From Epiperipatus broadwayi (lineage: Eukaryota > Onychophora > Udeonychophora > Euonychophora > Peripatidae), in NCBI GenBank assembly GCA_028023455.1, contig JAQFVV010006203.1, positions 14,982,348 through 15,046,347 of the forward strand: DNA of 64,000 nt, read 5' to 3'. Under the pieces are notes generated by a model. That model ran no database searches and had not been told where the DNA came from. It was given only the letters and a program-made list of their open reading frames with translations. The position numbers and the translations under genes were made by a program. Every line of letters starts with the position of its first letter. Position 1 is the first letter of the stretch. Below are positions 53,301 to 61,800 of the stretch, piece after piece.

Positions 53301-56300
53301 CCTTGCTATTATCATAAATTAACTCGCATCCAATATCCTGTTTACTTCTATATATATTTAAACTCTTTTTACTTTCCATACTAGTTCTGCAACTCTCCAA
53401 CTCCCTATTTTTTATTAATGTATCTATTTAACTTCCCATTCTTTGCGACTATAATCTTCAACAATTTTCCTAACATAATCATCCCATCTTTTGTATGAGT
53501 ACACTGACATAAAGATTTTATTCAAATCTTCTGCATATCATACTACCTTTCTCATCCATTTTGTTGCCTATCTTTTACTCATAACCAATTAAATACTATT
53601 TTGACTATTCCCTTATTAACCATAAATTGCAATCTATCAAACATTTTCATTTTGCTTTCTCTCATATAAAAACTTGACCATCCCATTTCTTCTTGAATTG
53701 TCTCCTTTGCCATCCATATAACTGCATCTAATACAAGTCTTCCTACTTCTCTTTGTACTTTTTCTAAGTAATCTAACACCCCTTTAATAACACATAACAC
53801 AACGTTATCATATTCCCTTTCATACAATTCTTGCTGCATCGTATTTATTATACGAAAACACTGTTAATTTCTTTATCAATTCCTTTCCTTTCTTTGCTTC
53901 ATTTATCAAATCTTTCTCCCAGTCATTCAAGCAATTTCTCTGATTACTTAAGATGATTCCCAAATAGTTATACCTATTCACAACATTTAACTTTACATCC
54001 CCCAATAAAATTTCTTTCCCCAGCATTTATCATCATTACTTTTAATTTTTCTTGATTAAATTTAATCCTTATCCCTTTACCCACGTCTTCAGCATAACTT
54101 CCATATCTTCCCAACTTTCTGTGCACAAGAAAATATCATCAGCATATAAAAGACCTCAAAATATATACACTCTCTTGCCATCTATTAATGGTATCTCTAC
54201 CCTTCTTTCTAGTCTCTTTATTGCTTTCTCCATTTCTCTCAAATATAAAAAAAGCAAAATAGGTGACATAGGGCATCCTTGGCTTAATCCCACCCCACTT
54301 TTATCTCTAACTGATTCTATATTTCCTAATTGATACGTATAGTAATTATTTTCATACAATCTCTTAATAAGATTCACTAAAGCTCCATTCATTCCCAAAT
54401 TTACTAGACTTACTCATAATCTGTTTCTATTTACTCTATCATATGCCTCTTCTCTATATCTATAAAGACCATATATAACTGTTTACCTGTATTCCTACTC
54501 ATATCTATAAGTTGTGTGATTACAAATAAACTATCTCCTATATGCATATTCGATCTAAAATCTTCTTGCATTTCTCCCACTATATTTTTTTCTTCTACCC
54601 ATTTTGCTACCCTACCAGACACCATATATGCAAAAACTTTACATAACACTGACATTAATGCTATCGGTCTATAATTGTTTAACTTTCTATGATCCTCACC
54701 CTGTCCTTTAAATAAAATCCATAAATAAATTAATGGAGATTAATATATATTCTATATATGCACAGTAAGATAATGAGATAAAAAAAATACAACACTAAAA
54801 ATATTTTGTGATAACATTTTTGTTTGTCATAAAAACCAAGTCAATTTATCCCATTTTACAACAATAAAGAAGATTTGTATATTAAAAAAATTCTTTAATG
54901 AACTGCTTTCTAAAATCTATTAATGCCACAAACATAATATTAGCAGAGTAATAATCTTGAGGGGAAGAAAAGGAATAGTAAAAATTGCTAAAACAAATTA
55001 GTTTTGATGCATTTGCAGATAAACGTAATTGGTGCAACAAGTTATTAGAATATGATTGGTTTAAAAAAAACAACAATCTTATAATTAGATTACATGTATT
55101 GTTTTTAATCATTATGTTTTAAAAAGATTTCTGAAAAATTAATAAATCTAGATTACCTTCTCTTGGCTCTCCATGTCTTCTAAAGAAATGTTATTTATTC
55201 GAGGAACATTTTTATCTTCAAACTTTGGTAAATTTATACTAAAATGTGCTTTTCAATTAAAAAAAGAAAGAATAAATAACAAAATAGAATCTACAAATAA
55301 TAATATGAATAGTAAATATAAAAGATGACATTTAAACACAAACCATAATACTCTATTTTTTAAAATATTTTTATTTAAAATAACTTCCAAAATTCAAATA
55401 TTTGCAACAAATATTCTGCCCAAAGACAGCAATAAGTTTTTAATAACATGATGCATTATTAACATTAGAACTTGCGCATAGTTCTTTATGATTTAATATA
55501 GTAGAAGAGTGATAGACTAGATTCAAGGTTCCTGAATAGAAGCACAACTTGTCACTTTTAGTGCTCAAATGCCATGACAACCTGGGCAACTAATCATTCA
55601 ATTATTGTAGTTTTAATCTTGTGCATATAGGCTGTCAATTCTTGAAGATCATGCCAATGTTTTGGTGTCATTTATGACCAATTATTGCTTAAAGATTTGT
55701 ACTGCAATATTAATTCAATAGTGCAATTAGAATTTCTAACTGTTCGATATATCTAAAACTTTGATTTCACTGCATGTATCTTAAACACATGAATAAGAAA
55801 ATCTGAAAAAGATAATGCCTTCCACTCCCCCAAGAAGCATTTCTCACTGAACCAGTACTTTTCAGTTGCCAGAGGTCATAATCTCTTAAAATTTTTCATC
55901 ATCTTTCAGTATTTATAAATATCAAATTACTACAATTTAATATATAAGTGCCAAATTCTTTACATTTACATATTATATAAAATTCTTTTTAGATAACTAC
56001 TTTAATGATTATCACTAATCATTTATTAGACTAAAAATTATCATATCATTTTCAGCTCATATATAAACTTTAAATTTAATTAAATATTAATTTATTTATT
56101 CTTATTAAACACAATCACAAGGTATTGTTAATTCAATCCCATGTCTCTTTTCGTTTCCATATGTAATATTTTAGATATACTGTAAACTTCTTCACTATGC
56201 ATATTTTAAATATAGAAATAAATTAGATTTTGATAAATACTGAATAATACATTGAAACCATCTAAGAGATTGTGACCTAGTCACCTGAAGTAATAGTTCA

Positions 56301-59300
56301 ACTAGAAATGTATCTTGACAATCATTTACTTTTTTCGGATATCTTTAATCATAAATTCATAATGTGTGTGAAGTTAAAGTAAGACATTAAATATGAGGGG
56401 ACGACGACGACTGGACTAATTCTACCAAGTGGTTGTTCTTTATATAAGTTTAAAGTTTTTAAAACTGATCTAAAATGATATAAACTTTAAATAATTAGTA
56501 ATAACCTTTGAAGTGGAAGAAATTTGGAAGTAGTTTAATTTGCAAAAAATAGATTAACACACCTTAAATATATATAAACAAATCTGGGAGAGATGTTAAC
56601 ACCAATTGTCATACTACATGAAAAAATTGACAAACCATTTTACATTGCACATGAATTTTAAAAATAATCTTTTTTATCTAGCTTCCTTAGAGCACTGCTA
56701 ATAATCCACACAAATATAATATCTGTTCATCTTATAAAAACATTGTAATGATAATCAATTTACTATGTTGTTGTTTTCTATCAATTAGCTTCTACTAATA
56801 ATCAATGGAAATATATCAGTCACAATAAGAGATTGTTTGAAATTATACATTTAATTTATATATTAATTTGTAAATCAGAACCTTGAAATTTTAGAATTGA
56901 CCATATTCCCCCCTCTTTTTTTATCTCTTAAAATTAAATAAGAAATTGAAAAGACAAATAATATTAAAAGTTCAAAACAAACCTATCAGTGAAAAATAAT
57001 AAGGTTTTAGATTCCACATTAAATTTATAAATTATGTAGTATTATGATAAATCACTTCTCCAAAGCAAAAGTATCTTAAATTTATTATCAATTACATCAA
57101 AACAGTGTTTAAAGATTCAACTAAACATAAAGTGAAATATGGATACCCGAATATATCAGGACCAAAAATTCATTATAATTTACTAAATATTTATGTAACA
57201 TACTTGTCTGATCCAACACAGCATCTTGCTTTTCTTTCAAGCCCACTGACAATCTAAAATAAATAAATAAATAAATTAACAAAAAATAATTTGTATAAAG
57301 GCAGAGAATAGATTACAAATGATTATAAAAAGTAAAACAAGAAAAAAACCTAAAATACATTTATTTCTCAACTTAATCTCCATTGAGAATACTTTCAGCC
57401 ATTGTTTCATCCATTGCCTTTTGCAAACGTTTTTTCATTATATCTAATCAAAAATAGTTTGGCATTTCTTTATGTCTACTTTTTCAGGCTATCTTTTAAA
57501 GTTTTCGGAAAAGGCAGAGCACTATGCTGCTCTCAATAGAACACTTTTCAAATATGAATGCCATTCCAATTACTGTAATCAGCTACTTAACATGTATATG
57601 TGCTTTTATTATCTGGACTTTTTTTTATAACTATTCTATTTTCATTTGTAAAATATTTATTGACTTTCCATGCAATTCTCATAAAATGTCATTTTTTGAT
57701 TTTTTGAAAAAAGTTATAATTCTACCAAACTTGTATTATTAATGTGAAAGGCTAAAATAAAACTAATAAAAAAGTCTTAAAAGCATTGAGCCAACTTTTG
57801 GCAGAATGTTGCCAGAATCAGTTTGATAGAATTACATAAATGATATAAAAGTGTATATACTATTGAGAATTAAAAAAGTTATAAATGCTTATTGAACATT
57901 AAACAATACAAAGAATATGTGCAAGTAAATCAGATAATGAAAAAGATAGATGAATGAGATTAATATCAGGATCAATGAATAATACTTGTTTGATAAGAAT
58001 TAAACAATTAATATATTATTGACATATATTAATCTGAAATGCTTAATTATTCATCTAAACTTAAGCAGAATATTGAAAGGAAAATGCTTACAGAAAACAA
58101 AACAAAACTCTATAAAAAGTAAAAATAATATTAACTTCGCACAACAAATTTGTCTTCAATTCTAATGTAAGCACTTAGCAAAATTAATAGCTATTAAGTG
58201 ACAGCAAAAACAGACTTTCTCAATCTTTTCCAATAGAGACACTAATCTCCATTTCACTCTTCTATGGCTATCTTTAATGTTATTTGTGCTATTCAAATTA
58301 ATGGACTGAAACTGTCAAATATACTAAGGTTTTGGATCTAAATTAACATGTTAAAAATATTAATTCAAGATCATATAGGTATTTCTAATAATTTTAAAAA
58401 TGTCTGTAAATAAATTAGAGCTTGCTAAATATGTAATGCTGATAATATAAAAATATTCACAGAACAAATAAATCCAAAGGCATTATAATGATAATTCCTG
58501 AATCAGGTTCCCAAAAAATCATTCAAATATTCTTGCAAATAATGCCACTCTAACAGGATATTATTTGTAACTTTCTTGAGATAATTCTTTGGAATCTGAC
58601 TTGTGAATTATCACGGTAATATTTTCAGACTTAATTGTTCCCTGAATAGGTTTATATTTATATACATCAAATTTGCAGATGAAAAAGTTGCCCCAAAATA
58701 TAGTTTAATGATATTTTTAAAATCTGCAATTAAAAATTAAGTCACTTTAAAAAAAAAAATTAACATAATTTATCCATGCTCCCATAAGGTAAAAAATGTT
58801 AAATTATAAATTTGAATTCATAATTTTCACATAGTGTTATTTTTGTATGAGCAGCAGCAATAATTTCTTAGTCATTCATTTCCTTGTCTCGTTAAAGTGA
58901 GCCAATCGCTTTTTAGTCCCAATCAGTTTTATATTTTTGTCAAGTAAAAGACTTTGCATTCTTGATGTAATTATTATGGATTATTGAATTAAAATTTTAT
59001 TTAAAATAGTTTCAAAATCCTGAATAAATAATAATAGAAATTCGGTCAAACCTAAGAGAAGCACTTTTCTTTAATGAAAATATATTTTATTTTTGAGAGA
59101 TAAAGAAAGTAACATTTACTCATCTAGATTAGATTAACATATGCAAATGCACTCTATATTTCTCTCTCAATTACTAGACTAACTTTTTCATATCTATTTA
59201 TTCAATTTTTGTATTAATTATTTTTGCTGATATCTAAATTGTTAAAGTTTTTAAATTAAATAGTATTATAAGTATGTATATTAGGATAAAATAATATACA

Positions 59301-60160
59301 ATGGCTCTGTTTTAAAACCAATGCTAATTTTATTTAAATTTATAAATATACAAATAATTCTAAATTCTTAACAGCTATAATATTTGCAGTAAATGTAGAG
59401 ATAAAAATAATTTCTAAGACATATTATAGTATATTTAACGAATAATATTTCTGTAGTGTACTTTATTAAAAATAATTAAAGTATAAGTGCCATTATTATC
59501 AATGACTTCAAGCACCTACATGAAGCTTTGGATCTAATTATTTTGGATATAATAGGATGGGACACTGTATACATAAATGCTAATAAGATTGCTAAATATT
59601 AAAAAAGCAGAGATATTATTGTAAAATCAGAAAACAAGTTCTTAATAAAAAGTAACATCTATGAAAACAATTGATATTAATTTATGAGCTTCCTATTACC
59701 AATATGATTTTGCAAATAATTTCCATTTGTTTTCTGCATCAGTAGGATGTGAAATCATTGTGATATAGAAAACAAGCATTAACAAAACAAGAATTAAAAA
59801 TACATATATATAATAAAACATTAAAAAAGATAATGAGTGATTTTTAGAAACCAAGACAATTTTTTATTTATTACATAACTTTTAATTTAAATATTAGAAT
59901 GTACTGCAGTTCAAACACTATATTAATATCAGGAAAAAAAAATCAGTAACTCATTTCAAATAGCATTGTATATATTAATATTAAGCAAAGTTATGTTGTA
60001 TTTGTTTGTATTAAGTATTAAAAGTGAAACTTACTTGAGATTGTTGATACTAGAGATTTCATTATTAGTAATTGCCAAATCTAATAAATAAAATTCATTA
60101 GTCAAAGCAGGATCAGAATGCTGTATATCAACTACAACATGAGCTTCCCTGGGTTTAATT
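25603..60160 (-). CDS. TRAPPC11: trafficking protein particle complex subunit 11, C-terminal part (11 exons, partial)
   Basis: TRAPPC11 is a large subunit of the TRAPPIII complex, which activates Rab1-type GTPases and tethers membranes at the ER-Golgi and autophagy steps. Eleven minus-strand exons join with consistent phases (60,035-60,160; 57,204-57,253; 55,157-55,248; 52,598-52,657; 43,510-43,635; 35,816-35,923; 35,318-35,369; 31,483-31,588; 29,714-29,939; 28,444-28,611; 25,603-25,629), giving 379 residues and a stop. Landmarks of the C-terminal Ig-like (gryzun) half are DPALTNEFY (about 17-25), the VTYYV block (110 on), SECFCL, IEWKR, ESIPVHVDVELPS, SSDSFMFAGHKE, YNLYPLIAG and LPSHIFIM. 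The family is usually about 1,100-1,200 residues, so the N-terminal two thirds should lie right of 60.2 kb, probably beyond the window. All frames are open, so the gene looks functional. Confidence 0.93.
27658..27706. repeat. 49-bp near-perfect stem-loop
   Basis: TTTATTAACTAAAT and its complement ATTTAGTTAATAAA flank a central TCTGTC TTTA GACAGA hairpin. It lies inside the last TRAPPC11 intron. It is too short for a typical animal microRNA precursor and I assign no function. Confidence 0.6.
28444..28611 (-). CDS. TRAPPC11: TRAPPC11 exon
   Basis: 168 nt, phase 0 at both ends, 56 codons. It begins LHIRISPRNQYEFIYNLYPL and ends with LPRLHIIM and LPSHIFIM. The acceptor is TTATTTTTAG and the donor ATG|GTAAGT. 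This is the conserved C-terminal block just before the end of TRAPPC11 proteins. Confidence 0.95.
29714..29939 (-). CDS. TRAPPC11: TRAPPC11 exon
   Basis: 226 nt (1 + 225), the longest exon here. It encodes ESLDEDN, then a strand-rich segment VHIESIPVHVDVELPSHGYV, MPVSYTLHNCTDFVQDF and SSDSFMFAGHKE. Of two possible AG acceptors two bases apart, only the one at 29,940-29,941 keeps the frame. The donor is GAG|GTATG. Confidence 0.95.
31262..31352 (-). mobile_element. decayed tRNA-derived SINE
   Basis: Read on the minus strand, TCATAGTGGTTAGCTCATCT matches a tRNA D-arm and A-box region, and AAGATTCCATTGC is a degraded B box. It is in a TRAPPC11 intron. No tail or target duplication is evident. 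Confidence 0.5.
31483..31588 (-). CDS. TRAPPC11: TRAPPC11 exon
   Basis: 106 nt (2 + 102 + 2) encoding SLKTNDCASECFCLNIP through VSMGTYTIEWK. The acceptor follows a 17-base T tract. The donor is AAAAG|GTAAAA. The SECFCL string and the G.Y...WKR end are family signatures. Confidence 0.93.
32030..32600 (-). mobile_element. possible LINE remnant
   Basis: The minus strand shows scattered pieces such as KDLDFKDRFKNKHQR and TIVLFYDSIDMK, placed like the K..VY..IVL..LLYG.E.W block seen downstream of some LINE reverse transcriptases. Frames are heavily broken. The assignment is weak. Confidence 0.3.
34175..35265. repeat. two diverged direct copies of a dispersed repeat
   Basis: Copy 1 (34,175-34,670) and copy 2 (34,835-35,265) share long strings such as ACATTACTGAAACATATGAT, CCCAGATCACAATCT and GGAAATATATTAATAACTTT. 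Parts also recur at 55,740-56,060. The GATC..CATTTCATGCTGA and CCAGATCACAATC portion is similar to an arm of the fold-back elements at 37.6 and 41.6 kb, suggesting one large family. The second copy ends about 50 bases from a TRAPPC11 exon. Confidence 0.75.
35318..35369 (-). CDS. TRAPPC11: TRAPPC11 exon
   Basis: 52 nt (51 + 1) encoding PNNVLRVDELEQSQISK. The acceptor is TTTCCTAG and the donor AAAG|GTATG. It lies only 446 bases downstream of the previous exon and the split codon joins cleanly to the next exon. Confidence 0.85.
35816..35923 (-). CDS. TRAPPC11: TRAPPC11 exon
   Basis: 108 nt, phase 0 at both ends, 36 codons. It encodes FENIDKVHSQNAFLLVTDIK, then CISSWPITINNSQLQL. The acceptor is TTTTCATAG and the donor TTG|GTTAGT. 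The FLL.TD....S.WP..I..S.LQL pattern fits the family. Confidence 0.93.
36395..36455 (+). mobile_element. possible tRNA-derived SINE or tRNA-like remnant
   Basis: TTAGTTCGATGCC resembles a B box and is preceded about 40 bases upstream by CAGTAGTTAGAATAATATGC, a degraded A-box region. An A-rich tail follows. It is diverged and intronic. Confidence 0.35.
37040..37440 (+). pseudogene. mariner-type transposase remnant (C-terminal part)
   Basis: In one frame the plus strand reads FLAKKSNTQPAYSPDLA, then LCDLWLFPKFKY, which includes the PDLA..D block carrying the third catalytic aspartate of mariner transposases. After a frameshift it continues VLKGRKFSTITDIQKNV, LLYSIPKNEFQVGF and KQCIDAQADYCEGD, the normal mariner C-terminus. 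A stop interrupts the segment before the PDLA block. The 5' two thirds of the gene is not recognisable. It is a dead copy in a TRAPPC11 intron, in the opposite orientation. Confidence 0.88.
37561..37987. mobile_element. fold-back element, copy 1
   Basis: Arms of about 150-190 bp are inverted copies (AGACTTTCAAGCACCCACCA at the left, its complement at the right; also GATAAATAATCACCAATA and CATGCTAAACCAGCATTCAT-like strings). The centre contains TGTCCATTAAAGTGTGAGG. The element at 41,587-41,968 is a second copy of the family. No coding capacity; a MITE-like or Foldback-type element. Confidence 0.85.
38899..39992. mobile_element. pogo/Tigger-like non-autonomous DNA transposon
   Basis: The left end CAAGCGGTCTTCTACTTTCG and the right end (inverse of CAGGCAGTCCTCTACTTTTG) are diverged inverted repeats. 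They are the CAGGC.GTCCTC..CTT.CG ends common in pogo/Tigger-type Tc1-mariner elements. TA dinucleotides border the left end and lie two bases beyond the right end. Subterminal GTATGAAA and TGTACAAAAGTAGA strings repeat at both ends. An 88-codon open frame at 39,843-40,109 crosses the right end and looks spurious. No transposase is recognised. Confidence 0.65.
41587..41968. mobile_element. fold-back element, copy 2
   Basis: The arms begin TAATATATAG and continue GTATATGAGCACAGACTTTC in opposite orientation at both ends; each arm is about 140-150 bp with few mismatches. The central 80 bp contains TGTCCATTAAAGTATGAGG on the minus strand, shared with copy 1 at 37.6 kb. It interrupts ORF1 of the surrounding LINE. 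It carries no coding sequence. Confidence 0.88.
43510..43635 (-). CDS. TRAPPC11: TRAPPC11 exon
   Basis: 126 nt, phase 0 at both ends, 42 codons. It encodes VTYYVTVNLAGEQLRC, KEEIITLQTVKPFDVS and KLLSCM. The donor is ATG|GTAATT. The T..TV.PFDV motif is a strong family landmark. Confidence 0.93.
44100..48860. other. TRAPPC11 intron sequence with direct repeats
   Basis: This part of the 43,636-52,597 intron has no supported exon. It contains a diverged direct repeat (45,160-45,300 and 45,463-45,610, sharing GCAAATGAAAATG.ATTCAT and GAAAGTTTATT.TTC) and a fold-back element at 47,527-47,694. Around 44,225-44,435 both strands are open for about 70 codons, but nothing recognisable is encoded. Confidence 0.45.
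47527..47694. repeat. 168-bp fold-back element
   Basis: Arms of about 75 bp face each other (TGTGCAATAAAAAGCTAAAA at the left; the inverse of TGTGCATGAAAAAGTTGAAA at the right), both continuing through AATAATTGTTT and TATATTTAA. No coding capacity and no clear target duplication. Confidence 0.8.
48885..48993 (+). promoter_or_regulatory. core promoter of the nested plus-strand gene
   Basis: TATAAAAA (48,963-48,970) is followed by a TCAGT initiator (48,989-48,993). If transcription starts at the A at 48,991, the TATA box begins at -28, the usual spacing. A CCAAT motif sits at 48,885-48,889, about 100 bases upstream. The region is GC-richer than its flanks. The combination is a typical arthropod TATA-Inr promoter and points toward the coding exon starting 65 bases downstream. 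Confidence 0.65.
49056..49168 (+). CDS. first coding exon of an unrecognised nested gene
   Basis: An ATG at 49,056 opens a frame MQRRDTRTEPAMLPPKYQTG, then LPGKSPWELP and TGTGTLLP, ending with two codon bases at a consensus donor CC|GTAAGC. Base composition is clearly GC-richer than the surroundings, and proline, threonine and glycine are frequent, unlike chance frames in this AT-rich DNA. It lies just downstream of a well-formed TATA-Inr promoter, inside a TRAPPC11 intron on the opposite strand. I do not recognise the protein. Downstream exons were not found, and a transposon occupies 49.37-50.64 kb. A GTGAGT at 49,012-49,017 could be an alternative donor that would make the first exon non-coding. 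Confidence 0.55.
49371..50637. mobile_element. 1.27-kb DNA transposon with about 170-bp terminal inverted repeats
   Basis: The ends share AGGGCGCCATCTAGGCATTT, then GA.CCTAGAAAAATTTATAAA and GTAGGCAGAT. After a diverged gap they share GTCACTAGCTCAG and AGAATAAAAGC.C in opposite orientation. Identity is high in the outer 55 bp. The interior has short open frames on both strands (for example 49,783-50,073 minus and 49,894-50,139 plus) that match nothing I recognise. No target duplication is obvious, so the superfamily is open. It probably sits in the first intron of the nested gene. Confidence 0.75.
51030..51115 (+). mobile_element. possible RTE-like LINE 3' tail
   Basis: GACCTTTGCCCTATGATGGG, followed by ATATTAAAGAGC, resembles the GCCTTTGCCCAGCAGTGGGA-type tail of RTE elements and the relative at 7.87-7.93 kb. 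Short and diverged. Confidence 0.4.
51606..51868. mobile_element. 263-bp fold-back element
   Basis: The left arm GTTATATATAGAGCTTGCAA continues through CTCTTAACAAGCTTT, GAATATCCTCAACCCCAGA and TTTCTGCTTCTG, and is repeated inverted at the right end. Arms are about 90 bp with few mismatches. A GAAACYRGTCTGGGG-like string also occurs near 26.15 kb, hinting at a wider family. Confidence 0.85.
52290..52303. repeat. C14 homopolymer
   Basis: A run of 14 C's stands alone in AT-rich intron sequence. Such tracts are unstable and prone to sequencing error. No further function is inferred. Confidence 0.9.
52598..52657 (-). CDS. TRAPPC11: TRAPPC11 exon
   Basis: 60 nt, phase 0 at both ends, encoding VSKKIYVKCSQVGTRILSIK. 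There is a long polypyrimidine tract before TTTAG and a donor AAA|GTGAGT. The YVKC..VG.R pattern is characteristic of this part of TRAPPC11. Confidence 0.9.
52850..54720 (-). mobile_element. non-LTR retrotransposon 3' part with YADD reverse transcriptase
   Basis: From high to low coordinates the minus strand encodes reverse transcriptase motifs in several frames: GDSLFVITQLIDMSR with LYMVFIDIEK (motif A), GVGLSQGCPMSPILLFLYL (motif B) and LLYADDIFLCT (motif C, 54,135-54,146 intact). Then come NVVNRYNYLGIILSN and a long downstream region (MQQELYEREYDNVVL and WMAKETIQEEMGWSSFY). A zinc-knuckle-like end and a 3' untranslated region to about 52,850 complete it. Frames are shifted several times, so it is inactive but younger than the LINE at 38-42 kb. 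The fragment at 11.1-11.8 kb is another copy. The clade is not assigned. Confidence 0.8.
55157..55248 (-). CDS. TRAPPC11: TRAPPC11 exon
   Basis: 92 nt (2 + 90). It encodes HFSINLPKFEDKNVPRIN and continues to MESQEK. The acceptor is TTGAAAAG and the donor AAG|GTAATC. It ends in phase 0. The linker-like acidic content is less conserved, but the phases and splice sites fit. Confidence 0.82.
55740..56060. repeat. third diverged copy of the 34-kb repeat family
   Basis: CAAGAAGCATTTCTCACTGA, AGAGGTCATAATCTC, TATAAATATCAAATTACTA and ACTAATCATTTATTAGACTA align in the same order with the copies at 34.2-35.3 kb. It is intronic and non-coding. Confidence 0.6.
57204..57253 (-). CDS. TRAPPC11: TRAPPC11 exon
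   Basis: 50 nt (1 + 48 + 1) encoding LSVGLKEKQDAVLDQT. The acceptor is TATTTTAG and the donor ACAA|GTATG. The peptide fits the beta-strand region where family members carry a GLK...D...L.Q pattern. Phases match both neighbours. Confidence 0.88.
57260..60030. other. TRAPPC11 intron, nothing further recognised
   Basis: AT-rich intron between two TRAPPC11 exons. A 72-codon plus-strand frame at 57,524-57,742 is hydrophobic by composition and has no supporting signal. I see no transposon with clear ends. Confidence 0.45.
60035..60160 (-). CDS. TRAPPC11: TRAPPC11 exon (first seen in window)
   Basis: 126 nt: one base closes a split codon, 41 codons follow, and two bases open the next. The acceptor is TTTCACTGTAG and the donor AA|GTAAG. 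It encodes IKPREAHVVVDIQH, DPALTNEFY and LLDLAITNNE, matching the family's PPALTNE-type strand region. The preceding exon must end with two codon bases. Confidence 0.9.
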
Positions 60161-60414
60161 CTACAGTGAAAAAAAAAGACATTTTATGTAAATAACATAC
60201 GAGTCTTAATGAACTATAATTGAAGTTTATTATGCAATTTTTAATATTGGAAATTTGCAATAAACAGTATCATAAAAATAACAAAAGATAGCAAACTATC
60301 ACAGACAATAATTAATGTATGATTCAGTTGTAATATCTTACTTATTCCAATCTGCCGTCGCATATAAAAAAAAACAACTATATTCTTATGTAAACATGGA
60401 CACACATATGTATA

Positions 60415-60662
60415 ATGTATGTTAATTTTTTAAGTGCAACCATGTAATATAGTCACTGTTATTGCATATTGATAAATATTCTTCATAACATGATAATAAC
60501 TGGATTTTTATCTTAATGAAGCAAAGCTTTAATTGCCATGGAAATGCTTATAGAGTAAAATACTATTTCATATTCTTCAAATTCAAAGCATAATGATAAT
60601 TTATACTTATTGATCCTTTCTATAAATTCTCTTAACATTTGGATGGTATCTGCTGTGCTAAA
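60415..60662 (-). mobile_element. inverted 5' segment of a twin-primed RTE-type LINE
   Basis: The minus strand encodes an upstream part of a reverse transcriptase: GFSTADTIQMLREFIERINK, LCFEFEEYE (motif A region, degraded), AIKALLH, and then, with stops, RIFINMQ and TVTILHGC. The source order continues on the plus strand from 60,663, so this segment is an inversion of the element's 5' end, with its source 5' end at the junction. That is the geometry left by twin priming. Confidence 0.8.
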
Positions 60663-61800
60663 ACCTTGGTAAGAGGATATGACAAGGTGATTCCTTATCT
60701 CTAACACTTTTTACAGCAGTTTTACAAAAAATATTTTGTGGATTAAAATGAGAACTTAAGGGGGTAAAAGTAAATGGCGATTATTTAAATCATCTAGATT
60801 TTGCATGTAAATATGGTTCTTTTTGTAAATACTGCTTCAGAGCTTCAGGAAATGTTGCAAGAGTTTTCAGATAAAAGCAAGTTTAAATGGTAAAAAACTA
60901 AAATAATGTTCAATTGATTTTTTCAGAAGAAAATAAAGATTGATAATCATGAATTAGAACAAATATCTTGGTCAGATTATTAATACAATTTTGATGGATT
61001 GCCTTTGATAAAAATAACGTAGTATTAAAATGAAATATGCCTATGTCTTTGAAAAAGATTTTTTTAATAAATATGTTTTTCTAAATCTAAGACATGATGC
61101 TTCATCATCATTATCAATCCACTGTAGGATGAAGATCTCTCCAAGTTCAATCCATCCTCTCCGATCTTTAGCTTCTCTTTTCCACATCATTCCTGCATAT
61201 ATTCTTATTTCATCTATCCATCTCACATGTGGTCTCTTTCTGGGCCTTTTACAAACTCTTGGAATCCAGTTTAAGATTTCAATTGTCCATCTATTATCAA
61301 CTCGTCTAGAAATACATCCAGCCCAACTCCACTTCAGACTTTTAATTTTTTCTATGAGGTCAGTAACACTTGTTTGTTCTCTTACCCATATATTACGTTT
61401 TCGATCTCTTCTTGTTACTCCCAACATGCATCTCTCCATATTTCTTTGAGTGGTCTGAAGTCTCTGTATTGCTCTTCTATTAAGTGTCCAAGTCTCAGAT
61501 CCATAGAACACGATGCTTAAAAGAAGAAAAATATAGACTTTCCACACAATAAAGAACAGAGATGTCTGTTAAGAATAATAAGAAGGAATTTATTGGTGAT
61601 ATCACTGAAAGAGTTGAAAGAATGAAATGGAGCTAAGTTAAAAAATAAATAAATTATAATACACTAACAAATGAAACCTTAAACTGGTTTCCAAGAGATT
61701 ATAAAAGCATTGTATATGAAAGACTGCTGGAGTGATGTAGAAAAGAGAAACTATGAATCTAAAAACTGAATTAACCATTGAAAATCATGAATGTTAAATT
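60663..61800 (+). mobile_element. RTE-type LINE, 3' segment (interrupted)
   Basis: The plus strand resumes the reverse transcriptase where the inverted segment ends: QGDSLSLTLFTAVL (motif B), GVKVNGDYLNHLDFA, with the following catalytic DD lost, and a degraded LQEMLQ block. Then come KIDNHELEQI and FFNKYVFLNL up to about 61,091. After an inserted element it continues from 61,519 with EFIGDITERVERMKW, NETLNWFPRDYKS and a fading C-terminus. Numerous stops show that it is inactive. Confidence 0.8.
61103..61507 (-). mobile_element. 5'-truncated RTE tail inserted into the older RTE element
   Basis: The minus strand is open from YGSETWTLNRRAI through MERCMLGVTRRDRKRNIW, LIEKIKSLKWSWAG, RWTIEILNWIPRV, RPHVRWIDEIR, KREAKDRRGW and LGEIFILQWIDN, ending near a short (GATGAT)n tail. 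It is flanked by ACATGATGCTT (61,092-61,102) and ACACGATGCTT (61,508-61,518), an 11-bp target duplication with one mismatch. It is the best preserved of the RTE tails in the window and the youngest part of this nest. Confidence 0.85.

Noticed and set aside
57360-57480. Minus-strand pieces reminiscent of a mariner C-terminus (ILNGD, then VEK)
   Set aside because: The similarity is a handful of residues with stops between them, and no catalytic block or terminal repeat is visible.
61041-61547. 168-codon minus-strand open frame taken as one protein
   Set aside because: It fuses sequence from the host RTE element and the target duplications with the inserted RTE tail. Only 61,103-61,507 belongs to the inserted element.
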